28,389 nucleotides of DNA from an uncultured Peptococcaceae bacterium (GTDB lineage: Bacteria; Bacillota; Peptococcia; Peptococcales; Peptococcaceae), in the NCBI GenBank assembly GCA_902462325.1, contig CABQBF010000017.1, forward strand, positions 1-28,389, read 5' to 3'. A program made the translations under genes and the position numbers. The notes under the pieces were generated by a model. That model had not been told where the DNA came from, made no database searches, and saw nothing but the letters and a program-made list of their open reading frames with translations. This document shows, in pieces, positions 1-8,177 of this stretch. Within the stretch, counting starts at the first letter, position 1. Each line of letters opens with the position of its first letter.

Positions 1-1
1 T

Positions 2-94
2 GGGAGATTTTTGGTAATGCCCTTTACTCTAGTATATCCTATGTTTGAGCGGTTGACTATATATTTCAACTTAACAGAACCGCAATTTAGATAA
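2..94 (+). CDS. C-terminal end of an upstream gene, probably tadB (partial)
   Basis: An open frame enters from the left edge and ends with TAA at 92-94, directly on the ribosome binding site of the next gene, as genes in a tight operon usually do. The 30 visible residues include VMPFTLVYPMFERL and end in NLTEPQFR. In Tad loci the gene just before tadC is normally tadB, the other GspF-like inner-membrane platform protein, so TadB is the natural guess. The fragment is too short to recognise the family from its residues. One other frame is open only to 48 and the third stops at 15, so this frame is the best candidate. Identity is inferred from position only. Confidence 0.45.
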   Translation, partial: GRFLVMPFTLVYPMFERLTIYFNLTEPQFR

Positions 95-106
95 GGAGTG
101 GACAAA

Positions 107-973
107 ATGAATTTGTTTGCAAGCATATTTTTTTTACTGGTTTTGGTTTGCTTTTTGATGCTATATCTGCCTGCTAAAAACAAATACGCCAGTTATATCA
201 ATGCGTTGGACAAAACAGTTTTTCCATTAAAAGATTTCATGCCGGTGGGTTTCGCTTTTCTGGAAAAAATCCACTACAACTATAACAATAAATTTGATCG
301 CGATCTGCGAAAACAATTGCTGGAACTGCATGAAGAAGAATACAACGAATTTTATCTGCGGGTCTACTGGGCTGCGGCAGCTACCTATCTGTGGTTGGGA
401 TTGCTGTTAACGGCGCTGTTTTATTTGGCTACCAACAAACTGATGTGGCTGGGCCTTGGATTCGGTTTGACTGTAGTGCTGGCTTATGCTGGTTTCAGCG
501 ATATCAAGAAGAAGCAGGAAGCATTGCACTTAAAAGTCGCTATGGATTTGCCCGATTATATCAGCAAGGTGATTATTCTCACCGGCGCCGGGCTCACCTT
601 ACGGGCGGCCATGAAAAAGGTATCGGAGGAAATGAGTACGCCATCGCCGTTGTATCAGCTGATGGGGCAGGCCATGTACAACATGGAAAACGGGATGAAT
701 GAGAACGCTGCTTTAGACCAGGTGGTGCGTCGTTGCAATATGCCGGAAATGCGCCGCCTGATTGCCGTGATTGAGCAGAATCTGCAGCGGGGCGGCAGTG
801 AAGTGACCATCGCCATGCAGACCATCGGTGATGAGATGTGGAGTAACCGTAAGGCGAAAGCCCAGCAGATTGCCGCTGAAGCGGAGACAAAAATATTATT
901 TCCTATGATGTTGATGATGTTTTCTGTCATCATCATGACCATTGTGCCAGCTATATTGGGAATGGGTTTTTAA
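107..973 (+). CDS. tadC: TadC-like pilus platform protein (type II secretion F domain)
   Basis: This is a 288-residue inner-membrane protein of the GspF/TadC type, which forms the membrane platform that the TadA ATPase drives to polymerise Flp pilin. An N-terminal membrane segment lies at about residues 5-21, two more at about 92-108 and 112-130, then a cytoplasmic T2SSF domain at about 145-260 and a C-terminal membrane segment at 263-285. The stretches DLPDYISKVIILTGAGLTL and AEAETKILFPMMLMM are typical of the family. The ATG at 107 is chosen because AAGGAG lies 8 bases before it; a GTG at 98 overlaps that binding site. The Flp-like pilin gene follows after 53 bases. The assignment as TadC rather than TadB rests on length and gene order. 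Confidence 0.85.
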   Translation: MNLFASIFFLLVLVCFLMLYLPAKNKYASYINALDKTVFPLKDFMPVGFAFLEKIHYNYNNKFDRDLRKQLLELHEEEYNEFYLRVYWAAAATYLWLGLLLTALFYLATNKLMWLGLGFGLTVVLAYAGFSDIKKKQEALHLKVAMDLPDYISKVIILTGAGLTLRAAMKKVSEEMSTPSPLYQLMGQAMYNMENGMNENAALDQVVRRCNMPEMRRLIAVIEQNLQRGGSEVTIAMQTIGDEMWSNRKAKAQQIAAEAETKILFPMMLMMFSVIIMTIVPAILGMGF

Positions 974-1026
974 CGGCTGATTTCCAGGCTGAAATAGAGA
1001 ATGGGTAAGGAAAGGAGGGAAGGCCA

Positions 1027-1224
1027 ATGGGACATTTGATGAAATCCTTTTGGAAGGAAGAAGATGCATTAGGAACAGTGGAGATGGTATTACTCTTAGC
1101 AGTTTTGGTGGCAATTGCATTATTATTTAGTGGGACAGTAAAAGGCTGGGTTACAACTAATTTGGATAATGCTCTTCCAAACGATGTAACAAATAATACA
1201 GTGCCAACAACTACAGGGAAATAA
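1027..1224 (+). CDS. Flp1-like Tad pilin, major pilin candidate
   Basis: This 65-residue protein has the layout of the short Flp1-like pilins found in Bacillota Tad loci. A charged leader (MGHLMKSFWKEEDALG) is followed by TVEMVLLLAVLVAIALLF, a hydrophobic helix of about 20 residues, and a short Thr/Asn-rich tail. It would be inserted in the membrane, cut by a prepilin peptidase and polymerised into the fibre. The start has a very strong AAAGGAGGG site about 8 bases upstream, fitting a highly translated pilin. Cleavage after G16 would put the conserved Glu at +3, whereas cleavage after A14 would put it at +5, so the site is uncertain. A hairpin follows the stop codon (1236-1254). Confidence 0.8.
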   Translation: MGHLMKSFWKEEDALGTVEMVLLLAVLVAIALLFSGTVKGWVTTNLDNALPNDVTNNTVPTTTGK

Positions 1225-1235
1225 TCAGATACTTT

Positions 1236-1254
1236 GCAAGGCCATTGGCCTTGC
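1236..1254 (+). promoter_or_regulatory. RNA hairpin just after the pilin gene
   Basis: GCAAGGCC and GGCCTTGC pair perfectly over 8 bp around a 3-base ATT loop, starting 11 bases after the pilin stop codon. No run of T follows, so it is not a normal intrinsic terminator. It could stabilise the 3' end of a processed pilin mRNA or partly dampen read-through, giving more pilin than minor components. The structure is seen directly; the function is inferred. Confidence 0.5.
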
Positions 1255-1290
1255 GGTACATAGTTTAAGAAATAAGGAGCACATAATAAG

Positions 1291-1905
1291 ATGAAACAGA
1301 AGAAGCGGAACAAGGGCGTATTTACCGTAGAGTTGACATTGATTTTTCCCGTTATTTTTTTAGCAATTCTATCCGTAATGTATTTATCTATTATTCATTA
1401 TCAGAATATCACAACCTCTGCCATGGCAATGCAGAGTGCCAATCGCATTGCCGCTTACTGGCAGTTTATTGAGGACGAGCGGCCTTCCATTTTGTATGCA
1501 ACAAATGCGAGAGATATGTTGGTTTCTGATGATTTTGAAAATTGCGATCCTTACCGTTATATTCTGGGTACCGGAAGCAGCAATGAGACGCGAAAACGCA
1601 ATAGTAATGTCTATATTCAGAATCAGATGGGCAAGTTGACCAAGTATTATGAAGCTGGAGAAGCAGCCATTGTTGTAAAAAAAGTAGAAAAAAAAGTAGA
1701 AAAAAAAGGCTTTTTATTAAATCCTTATATAGAAGTATCGGTAACGCGTCAGTATGTGAATCCATTGGGCAATCTTTTGGAAGCGTTCGGGGTTGGAAGC
1801 AGAGAGGAAAGAACCGTGCGGGCTACTGCGCCTTTGATGAATCAAACAGAACTGATTCGCAATATTGAGTTTATAGAAGAGCAGATTGAGAAGCTAAAAT
1901 CATAA
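1291..1905 (+). CDS. TadE-like minor pseudopilin
   Basis: The 204-residue product starts with a short basic leader and a pilin-type signal: Gly9 followed by VFTVELTLIFPVIFLAIL. Gly at -1 and Glu at +5 (Glu14) match the prepilin peptidase rule, and the hydrophobic helix follows. The rest is an extracytoplasmic domain of about 160 residues ending in a coiled, charged tail. This is the layout of TadE/TadF pseudopilins, which are needed for Tad fibre assembly. AAGGAG lies 11 bases upstream of the ATG. Residues near 130-138 are an unusual KKVEKKVEKK repeat encoded by three long A runs (1677-1707). It is followed after 31 bases by the large pilin-signal gene. Confidence 0.8.
   Translation: MKQKKRNKGVFTVELTLIFPVIFLAILSVMYLSIIHYQNITTSAMAMQSANRIAAYWQFIEDERPSILYATNARDMLVSDDFENCDPYRYILGTGSSNETRKRNSNVYIQNQMGKLTKYYEAGEAAIVVKKVEKKVEKKGFLLNPYIEVSVTRQYVNPLGNLLEAFGVGSREERTVRATAPLMNQTELIRNIEFIEEQIEKLKS
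1677..1707 (+). repeat. Triple poly-A tract inside the TadE-like gene
   Basis: Within 31 bases there are runs of 7, 8 and 8 adenines separated by GTAG, so the unit GTAG plus eight A is repeated twice. It encodes the KKVEKKVEKK stretch. Runs of this length are prone to polymerase slippage, which would shift the frame of this pseudopilin. The repeat is seen directly; any biological use is speculative. Confidence 0.85.
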
Positions 1906-1936
1906 GATAGAATGTTGACAGGTTGGAGTGGGTGCA

Positions 1937-4708
1937 ATGTATTTCAAAAAAAGAACAAAAGGCGTTATTACAGTTTTTTTGTTGATTACCTTTTCAGTTT
2001 CCTTTGTATTTGCAGGCTTGTTGGTAGATGGCGGGCGGGTAAAGCTTGCGAAAACCTTAGGTGAAGCGAGTTTGGACAATGCAGCCGTCTCTGCGTTGTC
2101 CTATTATGATGATTTGCTGGTGGATTTATATGGCATGTTTGCCATGAATGAAGCAGATGCTGGTACGATTGAAAAGCGAATGGAGCGGTACTTTAAGGAA
2201 ACATTGGCTTTGGTGCCGGGGGACCATACAGAATTACAGAATATTTTAATGAACGGTCTGCGAGACAGCGGTTATATGAATCCGTATGACTTTGAAGTGG
2301 AAATTACTTCTGCTGGTTCCAGCTTAAATTTAGGCCAAACCAATATTGTTAAATCGCAGGTTTTAGACCACATGCGTTATCGCGCGCCATTGCAGTTAAT
2401 TGATTCGGAGTATGGGTTTTTAAAAAATGTACAGGCCATTCTGCAAATCAAAGACCGGTTGTCAGCTGCGAAAGATAAATTAGCAGTTACCAAGCAGTAT
2501 AAAAGCACTGTGCAGGAGGGTAGCGACATCATTGCCGCAATTAACGCATGGGGAGAAGAATGCAAGCGCTATTTGGGCGCACCAGCGAATCTTACCGGCA
2601 ACTATCCAGGCGCAGAGCAGTATGAAACCTATATAGAAAATGATTATTTCAAAAGCCGGCTGTTTCAGGAATTTGAAGATGACATTAAGGTCATTTTTGA
2701 AGAATACAAAGAGCTTCGTACAGAAAAAGAAGCTGCAGAGGAAGAACTGGCAGCATTGACAGATGAGGCTGAAATCAGTGCCAAACAAACAGAAATCAAT
2801 GATTTGGATCTTCAAATGACAGAGAAAGAAGATGAAATACAGCCTAAATTAACCGAACTGAAAGCCAGCATGAATTTGGTAAGAACGCAAGCAGATTCAT
2901 TAAAGGAAAGTGCCAGTAACTTAATTAACCGGATTAATATTTATGTAGAAGGAATGCAGAATTATGTGTCAGATTTAGAAAGTAAAATGAATAATGGAAA
3001 TGAGGAGTACAAGACTGTTTTTGAGCCAGAAATTGAATTGGCCAAGGCTTCTGCTGGAGAGGTGATACTGAATAAAGGCGTGTTGACATCTGCGCTTCAG
3101 TATTTGAATATGACAGCCAGCGATACAGATTTTTATTATAGCATTGAGCAGAAGATTTATACAATTTTTGAGCAGGAAGATAGTTGGCCCACACATTCGC
3201 TGCGTGATACCATTTGTAACCAGGCTTATCTGACCAGCGAGCTATATCCCAAATTAGAAAGTCTCAGCGATAGCTGCCAGGATTACAGCGAGGTCCAGAA
3301 TCAGGAGGTAACAAGAGGCCAAATTAAGCCTAATACAGATTCTGTAGAAAATGCTGTAGCGGAAGATGAGAACAATAAAGCAGTTATGAAGGCTTTTACG
3401 GCGGATATGCTGTCTGGCGCAATTGATCATAGCCGTATAGTGGCTTCGGTGGATTCTTATAACTTTCCAGACGAGTATACGTCCGATGCTTCTGAGGAAG
3501 TAATGGAAAAAGGTCTGGGAATCTTAGATTCTTTGTTAAATTTGCTGGAAAACGGACGAGATAATTTATACATCAATGAGTATATTATGGCAAATTGCCG
3601 AAATTATGTACACCATTACAGTATGGAGCCAGAAAAAAGCGGAAAAACAGAAGGCACTACCAGGAAAACGGAATATGATGTGATTGTGGCAGATAAATTT
3701 CTGGAAGATGCTTATCAGGATAAACAGTATACGGTAGCAGAAGTTGAATACATTATTGGTGGGCAGTATGATTCCTATGCAAATTTGGGTATTGTGAGCG
3801 GAAAAATTTTGTTAATTCGTTCGGCATTTAATATGGCAGCGATTTTTACCGATACGGCAAAATATCAACAGGCAAGCGCTATGTGTTCTTGGACGGGGCC
3901 ATTTGCGCCATTGGCAGTGTTTGCATTATTGGTAGCTTGGGCAGTAGCTGAGTCTGTTATTGACGTCACCAATATTTTACAGGGTGAAAAGGTTCTGTTG
4001 CTGAAAAATGGGAAGGATTGGGAACTGAGTGTAGAGGGGATGTTCAGTAAAGCTGTAGAATACGGCGTTGGCTTAGCAATTGAAGGAATTACCAGTGCGG
4101 CAGAAGCTTGGGTAGCAACACAATGGAACAATTTTGATACAAAAATTGAAGCGGCAATTTATGATTACAGCACAGGCGTTACCAATCAAATTGCAGGCGA
4201 TATGCTGGAAAGTGTTGATGGAGAAGCGCAGGCTGTTATGCAAGAACGGTTGAATGAACTCAATCAAACCATTAATAACAGTGCGAATCAAAGCAAGGAT
4301 GCTGTGATTGAACAAATTTCTAAAGGATATCAAAAAAAGAAAAAAGAGACAATCAATAAATTAAAAACAAAGGCTGGCAGTTTGGTTGATTTTTCGTTAG
4401 AAAGTCCTAGTGCCAGCGGCGGAGAAAACGGTTTACAAGTTAAATTGGGGTATGGGGATTATCTGCGGATTTTGTTGCTGTTGGAAAATGAAACGGCAAA
4501 GTTAGAACGTTTACAAGAAATCATACAAGTCAATATGCGGCAGTATGAGAATCGAAGTCAGTTTCAGATGTGTCAATCTTATGTAAATGTTTATGCCGAT
4601 GCGAAATGCAGTATCAACTATGTATTTATGTCGCAGATGTTTGTTCCAGCAGATATACGATTGAATGGCCGATATGAATTCAATATTATGACAAACCGAA
4701 CGTATTAA
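1937..4708 (+). CDS. Very large pilin-signal protein of the Tad locus (DUF5702-like)
   Basis: From ATG 1937 this is a 923-residue protein; the ATG is preferred over GTG 1928 because GGAG lies 8 bases before it. It begins like the neighbouring pseudopilins, with a basic leader, Gly9 and then VITVFLLITFSVSFVFAGLLV, but position +5 is Phe rather than Glu. The following DGGRVKLAKTLGEASLD and SYYDDLLVDLYGMFAM are features I associate with the DUF5702 proteins of clostridial Tad loci. A charged, probably coiled-coil stretch covers about residues 245-335. A second hydrophobic segment lies at about 654-678, and the C-terminal part contains GYGDYLRILLLLENETAKLE. By analogy with GspK and TadG it may sit at the fibre tip or bridge to the wall. 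The function is inferred; the family call is from memory. Confidence 0.75.
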   Translation: MYFKKRTKGVITVFLLITFSVSFVFAGLLVDGGRVKLAKTLGEASLDNAAVSALSYYDDLLVDLYGMFAMNEADAGTIEKRMERYFKETLALVPGDHTELQNILMNGLRDSGYMNPYDFEVEITSAGSSLNLGQTNIVKSQVLDHMRYRAPLQLIDSEYGFLKNVQAILQIKDRLSAAKDKLAVTKQYKSTVQEGSDIIAAINAWGEECKRYLGAPANLTGNYPGAEQYETYIENDYFKSRLFQEFEDDIKVIFEEYKELRTEKEAAEEELAALTDEAEISAKQTEINDLDLQMTEKEDEIQPKLTELKASMNLVRTQADSLKESASNLINRINIYVEGMQNYVSDLESKMNNGNEEYKTVFEPEIELAKASAGEVILNKGVLTSALQYLNMTASDTDFYYSIEQKIYTIFEQEDSWPTHSLRDTICNQAYLTSELYPKLESLSDSCQDYSEVQNQEVTRGQIKPNTDSVENAVAEDENNKAVMKAFTADMLSGAIDHSRIVASVDSYNFPDEYTSDASEEVMEKGLGILDSLLNLLENGRDNLYINEYIMANCRNYVHHYSMEPEKSGKTEGTTRKTEYDVIVADKFLEDAYQDKQYTVAEVEYIIGGQYDSYANLGIVSGKILLIRSAFNMAAIFTDTAKYQQASAMCSWTGPFAPLAVFALLVAWAVAESVIDVTNILQGEKVLLLKNGKDWELSVEGMFSKAVEYGVGLAIEGITSAAEAWVATQWNNFDTKIEAAIYDYSTGVTNQIAGDMLESVDGEAQAVMQERLNELNQTINNSANQSKDAVIEQISKGYQKKKKETINKLKTKAGSLVDFSLESPSASGGENGLQVKLGYGDYLRILLLLENETAKLERLQEIIQVNMRQYENRSQFQMCQSYVNVYADAKCSINYVFMSQMFVPADIRLNGRYEFNIMTNRTY

Positions 4709-4726
4709 GAATAGGGGGGAGGAACG

Positions 4727-5398
4727 ATGCGGACGCGGAAAAAAGGCTCGTTGACGGTAGAGGCAACACTGGTTTTTCCCATTTATATCATGGCGATTCT
4801 GACGATTATTAGTTTGCTCAATATTTATTATACGCATGCGATTGTGCAGCAGGCTCTAAATAATACGGCGTTGCAGATCGCGCAATGCAGCTATATCGTA
4901 GATAAGGCTGGTCTGATTGATACATTTGACTGGACAAATTCTTCTGTGAAAGAGATGGAGACGTTGAAAACAACTGCAAATGAAACCATGGAAGCTGTCA
5001 AAAACACAATGGAGAGTTTTTCTGACGGTTTTACAATTGAGACAATGGGCAATATTATTGGAAATGCTCAAACTTTGGGCGATAAAGTGAAAACGCTGTC
5101 CGAACAAATTAAGGCTTTGGAGAAAGATGATTGGGTGGCTTTGGTTGTAAACATTGTCTTAGATGGTTCCGGCGATAAGCTGGCAGAGGTGATGGTGAAT
5201 TGTTATTTGGATGATATGCATCTGAATCGAGATAACATTATAGATGTGGATTTTAGTATGTCGAAATTTTATTACAATAGCAATCATGATATTACCTTGG
5301 TTGTGACCTATACGTACAAAAATCCCTTTGGAATCAAATTCTTTGATGAAGTTGATATTCTGCAAACAACGACAGTTCATCCGTGGATTGGAAAGTAG
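4727..5398 (+). CDS. Second TadE-like minor pseudopilin
   Basis: This 223-residue protein has a basic leader (MRTRKKG) and a clear class III-type pilin signal: Gly7 then SLTVEATLVFPIYIMAIL, with Glu12 at +5. The body is a soluble domain with a probable helical region (about residues 75-135) and a C-terminal beta-rich part containing LVVTYTYKNPFG. It resembles the first TadE-like protein (1291-1905) in the signal region only; the bodies differ, as expected for different subunits of one pseudopilus complex. A long G-rich ribosome binding site lies 5 bases upstream. The prepilin peptidase gene follows after 12 bases. Confidence 0.8.
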   Translation: MRTRKKGSLTVEATLVFPIYIMAILTIISLLNIYYTHAIVQQALNNTALQIAQCSYIVDKAGLIDTFDWTNSSVKEMETLKTTANETMEAVKNTMESFSDGFTIETMGNIIGNAQTLGDKVKTLSEQIKALEKDDWVALVVNIVLDGSGDKLAEVMVNCYLDDMHLNRDNIIDVDFSMSKFYYNSNHDITLVVTYTYKNPFGIKFFDEVDILQTTTVHPWIGK

Positions 5399-5410
5399 AG
5401 GATTCAAGTA

Positions 5411-6034
5411 ATGACGGTTTTAGATACGGTTGTAGCGATTTCTGCGACAGTATGCGCCAGCATCATGAGTATTTTTTTCGGCTACGGGGGCATCAAACGC
5501 AGAACATTATTTGTAAAGTTGTGCAAACGTAAGGGCGTCTGGTGGCGGCAGTGGGCAGGCATTTGCATATTCTTTATTTTATTGACAATCTATGCGCAAT
5601 GGCTGTTTGGTTGGAGTAGAAGTTTTATCAATATGTTGCTCTTGGCTTCTTATTTGTTTGCGATTACAATTACCGATTTGCGATCGCGGGAAATTCCTGA
5701 TGATACCACTGCTTTTTATGCAGTGCTGTTCTTACTCTGGAATCTGGCTAGCAGGGATAGTTCTTTCATCTTAAATGGCCTTTTAGGCGCTGTGATAGGA
5801 GCGGCAATTCCCTTTGCCATTTATTTTATTCGCCGGGATGCCATTGGCTTAGGTGATATCAAATTACTAGGCTGCATCGGTCTGTTAACGGGTTGTCCCA
5901 GTATTCTCTTTGTATTATTACGAGCGATGGTTTTTGGTGCGTTATTCAGCGTTGGATTATTGTTTTTGAAAAAAGGAACGTTGAAAACAGAGTTGCCTTT
6001 TGCGCCTTTTGTGCTGTTGGCAGCTTTGATTTGA
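5411..6034 (+). CDS. Prepilin peptidase, A24 family (CpaA/TadV type)
   Basis: A 207-residue polytopic membrane aspartyl protease that should cut the leaders of the pilin-like proteins encoded just upstream. Both catalytic aspartates are visible: D89 in ITDLRSREIPDD and D149 in GLGDIKLLG. It lacks the N-terminal methylase domain of PilD, as is usual for Tad peptidases, but has an extra N-terminal hydrophobic stretch (about residues 6-24) and a basic loop before the core. AGAGGA lies 8 bases before the ATG and overlaps the previous stop codon. A second A24 peptidase is encoded 2 kb downstream (8152-8679), so the two may have divided their substrates. Confidence 0.88.
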   Translation: MTVLDTVVAISATVCASIMSIFFGYGGIKRRTLFVKLCKRKGVWWRQWAGICIFFILLTIYAQWLFGWSRSFINMLLLASYLFAITITDLRSREIPDDTTAFYAVLFLLWNLASRDSSFILNGLLGAVIGAAIPFAIYFIRRDAIGLGDIKLLGCIGLLTGCPSILFVLLRAMVFGALFSVGLLFLKKGTLKTELPFAPFVLLAALI

Positions 6035-6071
6035 AAGCGTTTCGTGTGGAAAGGACGGAGAGGGAGAAATC

Positions 6072-7376
6072 ATGAATTTTTTAGAATATGTGCAGCAGGA
6101 ATATCGAACCATTGATTTTCATAATTTTTTGGTTTTTCAACAAAAACAAACGTTACATCCCATTGCGTATTGCTGCAAAATGATAGAGCGAAATCAAATT
6201 CAGGGCTTATTGCCTATGTATACCAAGCAAATGGATGATCAGATAGGATTTTACTATGATATTTCAGGGAAAACGCGGTTAGTAGATTATTTACAACGCA
6301 ATGCTTGTGATGAAAGACAGGGACGGCAAATTTTGTGCAGTTTGGCAGAGAGTCTGAAAAATTTGTCCCGCTATTTTTTGCAGCAGCAATTTTGTATCTT
6401 GGATTTTAATTATGTGTTTATGAACGATGCATTCCATGTATTTTTTCCGGTACTGCCTATTGAAGAATTACTGCAACAGGAAAATAATATTCAACTATTT
6501 TTTCAGAGATTGGTGTCGGAATATTTTGTCACAGAAGAAAATAATGCGTTTTATGATGGACTTTTGAAATATCTGGTGCGGACGGAGTTTCAGCTGGATG
6601 AATTTATAAAGCGTGTGCAGCCAGTTACGGCAAGCACACCGAACGTGCAGAAGTCTGTTGCGCCTATGGTGGTACAACCTTTGCAGGCTGAGCCGTTAAA
6701 GGCCGAAAAATTGGAACAAGGATTGTTTTCCAAAAAAGCGGAGAAAGAACCTGCGCCGGTGCAGCCGCCAGTGATCGCAGCGCCGTCTGAAGTAAATGGA
6801 ATAAAAATTCCAGGAGCGTCATCTGCCGCAGAGAAACCGAAAAAAGAAAAGAAATCTCTGTTTGGAAACGGTGAAAAATCGGCAAAAAGAGAAAAAAACG
6901 AGAAAAAAACCAAAAAAGAATTCCATCTGTTTGGCGGCAAAGCGGAAAAGAGAACCGAATCGGTTGATGCACCAATGGCTCCAGCGGCTGTGCCGCCAAT
7001 ATCTGCAGCAGTTTCTGCCGCTGTACCGCAAAACAATATTCAGCCAGCGCTTTTGGACGATGCCACGGTCATTCTGGAGGGGAAACAATTAGGGGAGAAA
7101 ATCCCGTATCTGCTCTATCAGAATCAGCGTATTTCCATTTATAAGACGCCCTTTGTTTTAGGAAAATTACAGGCTGATTATCATTTGGAAAAAAGTTTTA
7201 TCTCCCGCATACATGCGACGATTTTAGAGCAAGACGGACAATATTATGTCCGCGATGAAAATTCGAAAAATCATACCTATTTAAATGGCGTTCAGCTAGC
7301 GCCTTATACGCCTTATCTGTTGGAGGATGGCAGCCGTATCAAATTAGGGTTGGAGGAATTGATTTTTTATCAATAG
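6072..7376 (+). CDS. FHA-domain protein with DUF6382-like N-terminus
   Basis: This 434-residue protein has no signal peptide or membrane helix. Residues 1-185 form a folded domain of the kind annotated DUF6382 in clostridial FHA proteins. A low-complexity Lys/Glu/Ala/Pro linker follows (about 186-325) and includes GIKIPG and KKEKKSLFG. The C-terminus (about 355-434) is an FHA domain, with the binding signature FVLGK, SRIHATI and SKNHTYLNG, containing the Ser, Arg and His of the phosphothreonine pocket. Thr332 in LLDDATVILEG, just before the FHA domain, looks like a phospho-site. It should recognise phosphothreonine made by the kinase encoded downstream. It is followed after 9 bases by the PP2C gene, so the two are probably translated together. 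Confidence 0.85.
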   Translation: MNFLEYVQQEYRTIDFHNFLVFQQKQTLHPIAYCCKMIERNQIQGLLPMYTKQMDDQIGFYYDISGKTRLVDYLQRNACDERQGRQILCSLAESLKNLSRYFLQQQFCILDFNYVFMNDAFHVFFPVLPIEELLQQENNIQLFFQRLVSEYFVTEENNAFYDGLLKYLVRTEFQLDEFIKRVQPVTASTPNVQKSVAPMVVQPLQAEPLKAEKLEQGLFSKKAEKEPAPVQPPVIAAPSEVNGIKIPGASSAAEKPKKEKKSLFGNGEKSAKREKNEKKTKKEFHLFGGKAEKRTESVDAPMAPAAVPPISAAVSAAVPQNNIQPALLDDATVILEGKQLGEKIPYLLYQNQRISIYKTPFVLGKLQADYHLEKSFISRIHATILEQDGQYYVRDENSKNHTYLNGVQLAPYTPYLLEDGSRIKLGLEELIFYQ

Positions 7377-7385
7377 GGAGTTGCC

Positions 7386-8177
7386 ATGAAAACGACAAGA
7401 TATGAAACAAGGTGTTTTAGTGATTGCGGCAAGATACGGCTCCAGAATGAAGATAGTTATCTACTGAGACAACAGGAGAGTGGGCAGGGTCTTATTTTAT
7501 TGGCAGCTGTAGCGGACGGTATGGGCGGTTTGGAAAAGGGCAAACAGGCCAGTCAAATGCTGATACAGGCCTTAGAAGAATGGTGGAAGCACGAATTGCC
7601 GGAATTATTAGCTGCGATGGCAGATATAAATGCGGTGAAAACGTCACTAGAGATGTATATATCCTGTGCTAATCAACGAATTCTTCAACAAAATGAGAAA
7701 ATGGGCACAACGTTGTCGTTGCTTTTAATTTGGGGGCAACGATATCTGGTGCAGCATGCAGGTGACAGCCGCGTTTATTTTTTACGAAAGATTGGGCTGG
7801 AACGAGTGACAAATGATCAAACCTGGTATGAACAAGCACGACAGTACGGGACTTTACCGCAATGTCAGCATTCCATGGAGAAAATGAAAAGCGTGCTGGT
7901 GAATGCAATTGGTGTGAAATTTGATTATCATTTGGAGACAGCGCAGGGAGAGTTGGATAACGTGGAAATGATTCTGCTTTGTTCGGATGGTGTGTACAAG
8001 TATCTTTCTGATACTAGATTGGAGACAATACTGAAAAGCCGGAAAACTGTCATACGAAAAAGCCAGCAGATAGAAACGTTATTGCAAACTTCAGAAGCAA
8101 AAGATAATTATACAGCAGTTTTGATTCAAACGAAAAAAAGTAGGTGTAGGCTTGCAAGACTTAGGAATATTTTTTGA
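7386..8177 (+). CDS. PP2C-family Ser/Thr phosphatase
   Basis: A 263-residue cytoplasmic metal-dependent phosphatase, the expected counterpart of the kinase at 8877-11729. All main PP2C motifs are present: RLQNEDSYL (about 18-26), VADGMGG (42-48), GTTLSLL, HAGDSRVY (about 124-131), LLCSDGVYKYLSD (about 197-209) and the final KDNYTAVLIQ. The aspartates in DGMGG, SDG and KDN are the metal ligands in this family. AGGGAG lies 5 bases before the ATG and overlaps the FHA stop codon. Its last 26 bases overlap the next gene, which suggests translational coupling. Likely substrates are the kinase itself and the FHA protein; this is inference from the neighbourhood. Confidence 0.92.
   Translation: MKTTRYETRCFSDCGKIRLQNEDSYLLRQQESGQGLILLAAVADGMGGLEKGKQASQMLIQALEEWWKHELPELLAAMADINAVKTSLEMYISCANQRILQQNEKMGTTLSLLLIWGQRYLVQHAGDSRVYFLRKIGLERVTNDQTWYEQARQYGTLPQCQHSMEKMKSVLVNAIGVKFDYHLETAQGELDNVEMILLCSDGVYKYLSDTRLETILKSRKTVIRKSQQIETLLQTSEAKDNYTAVLIQTKKSRCRLARLRNIF

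Noticed and set aside
6590..7036. 148-codon minus-strand frame rich in Phe, Ser and Ala
   Set aside because: It mirrors the Lys/Ala-rich linker of the FHA protein and is a composition effect.
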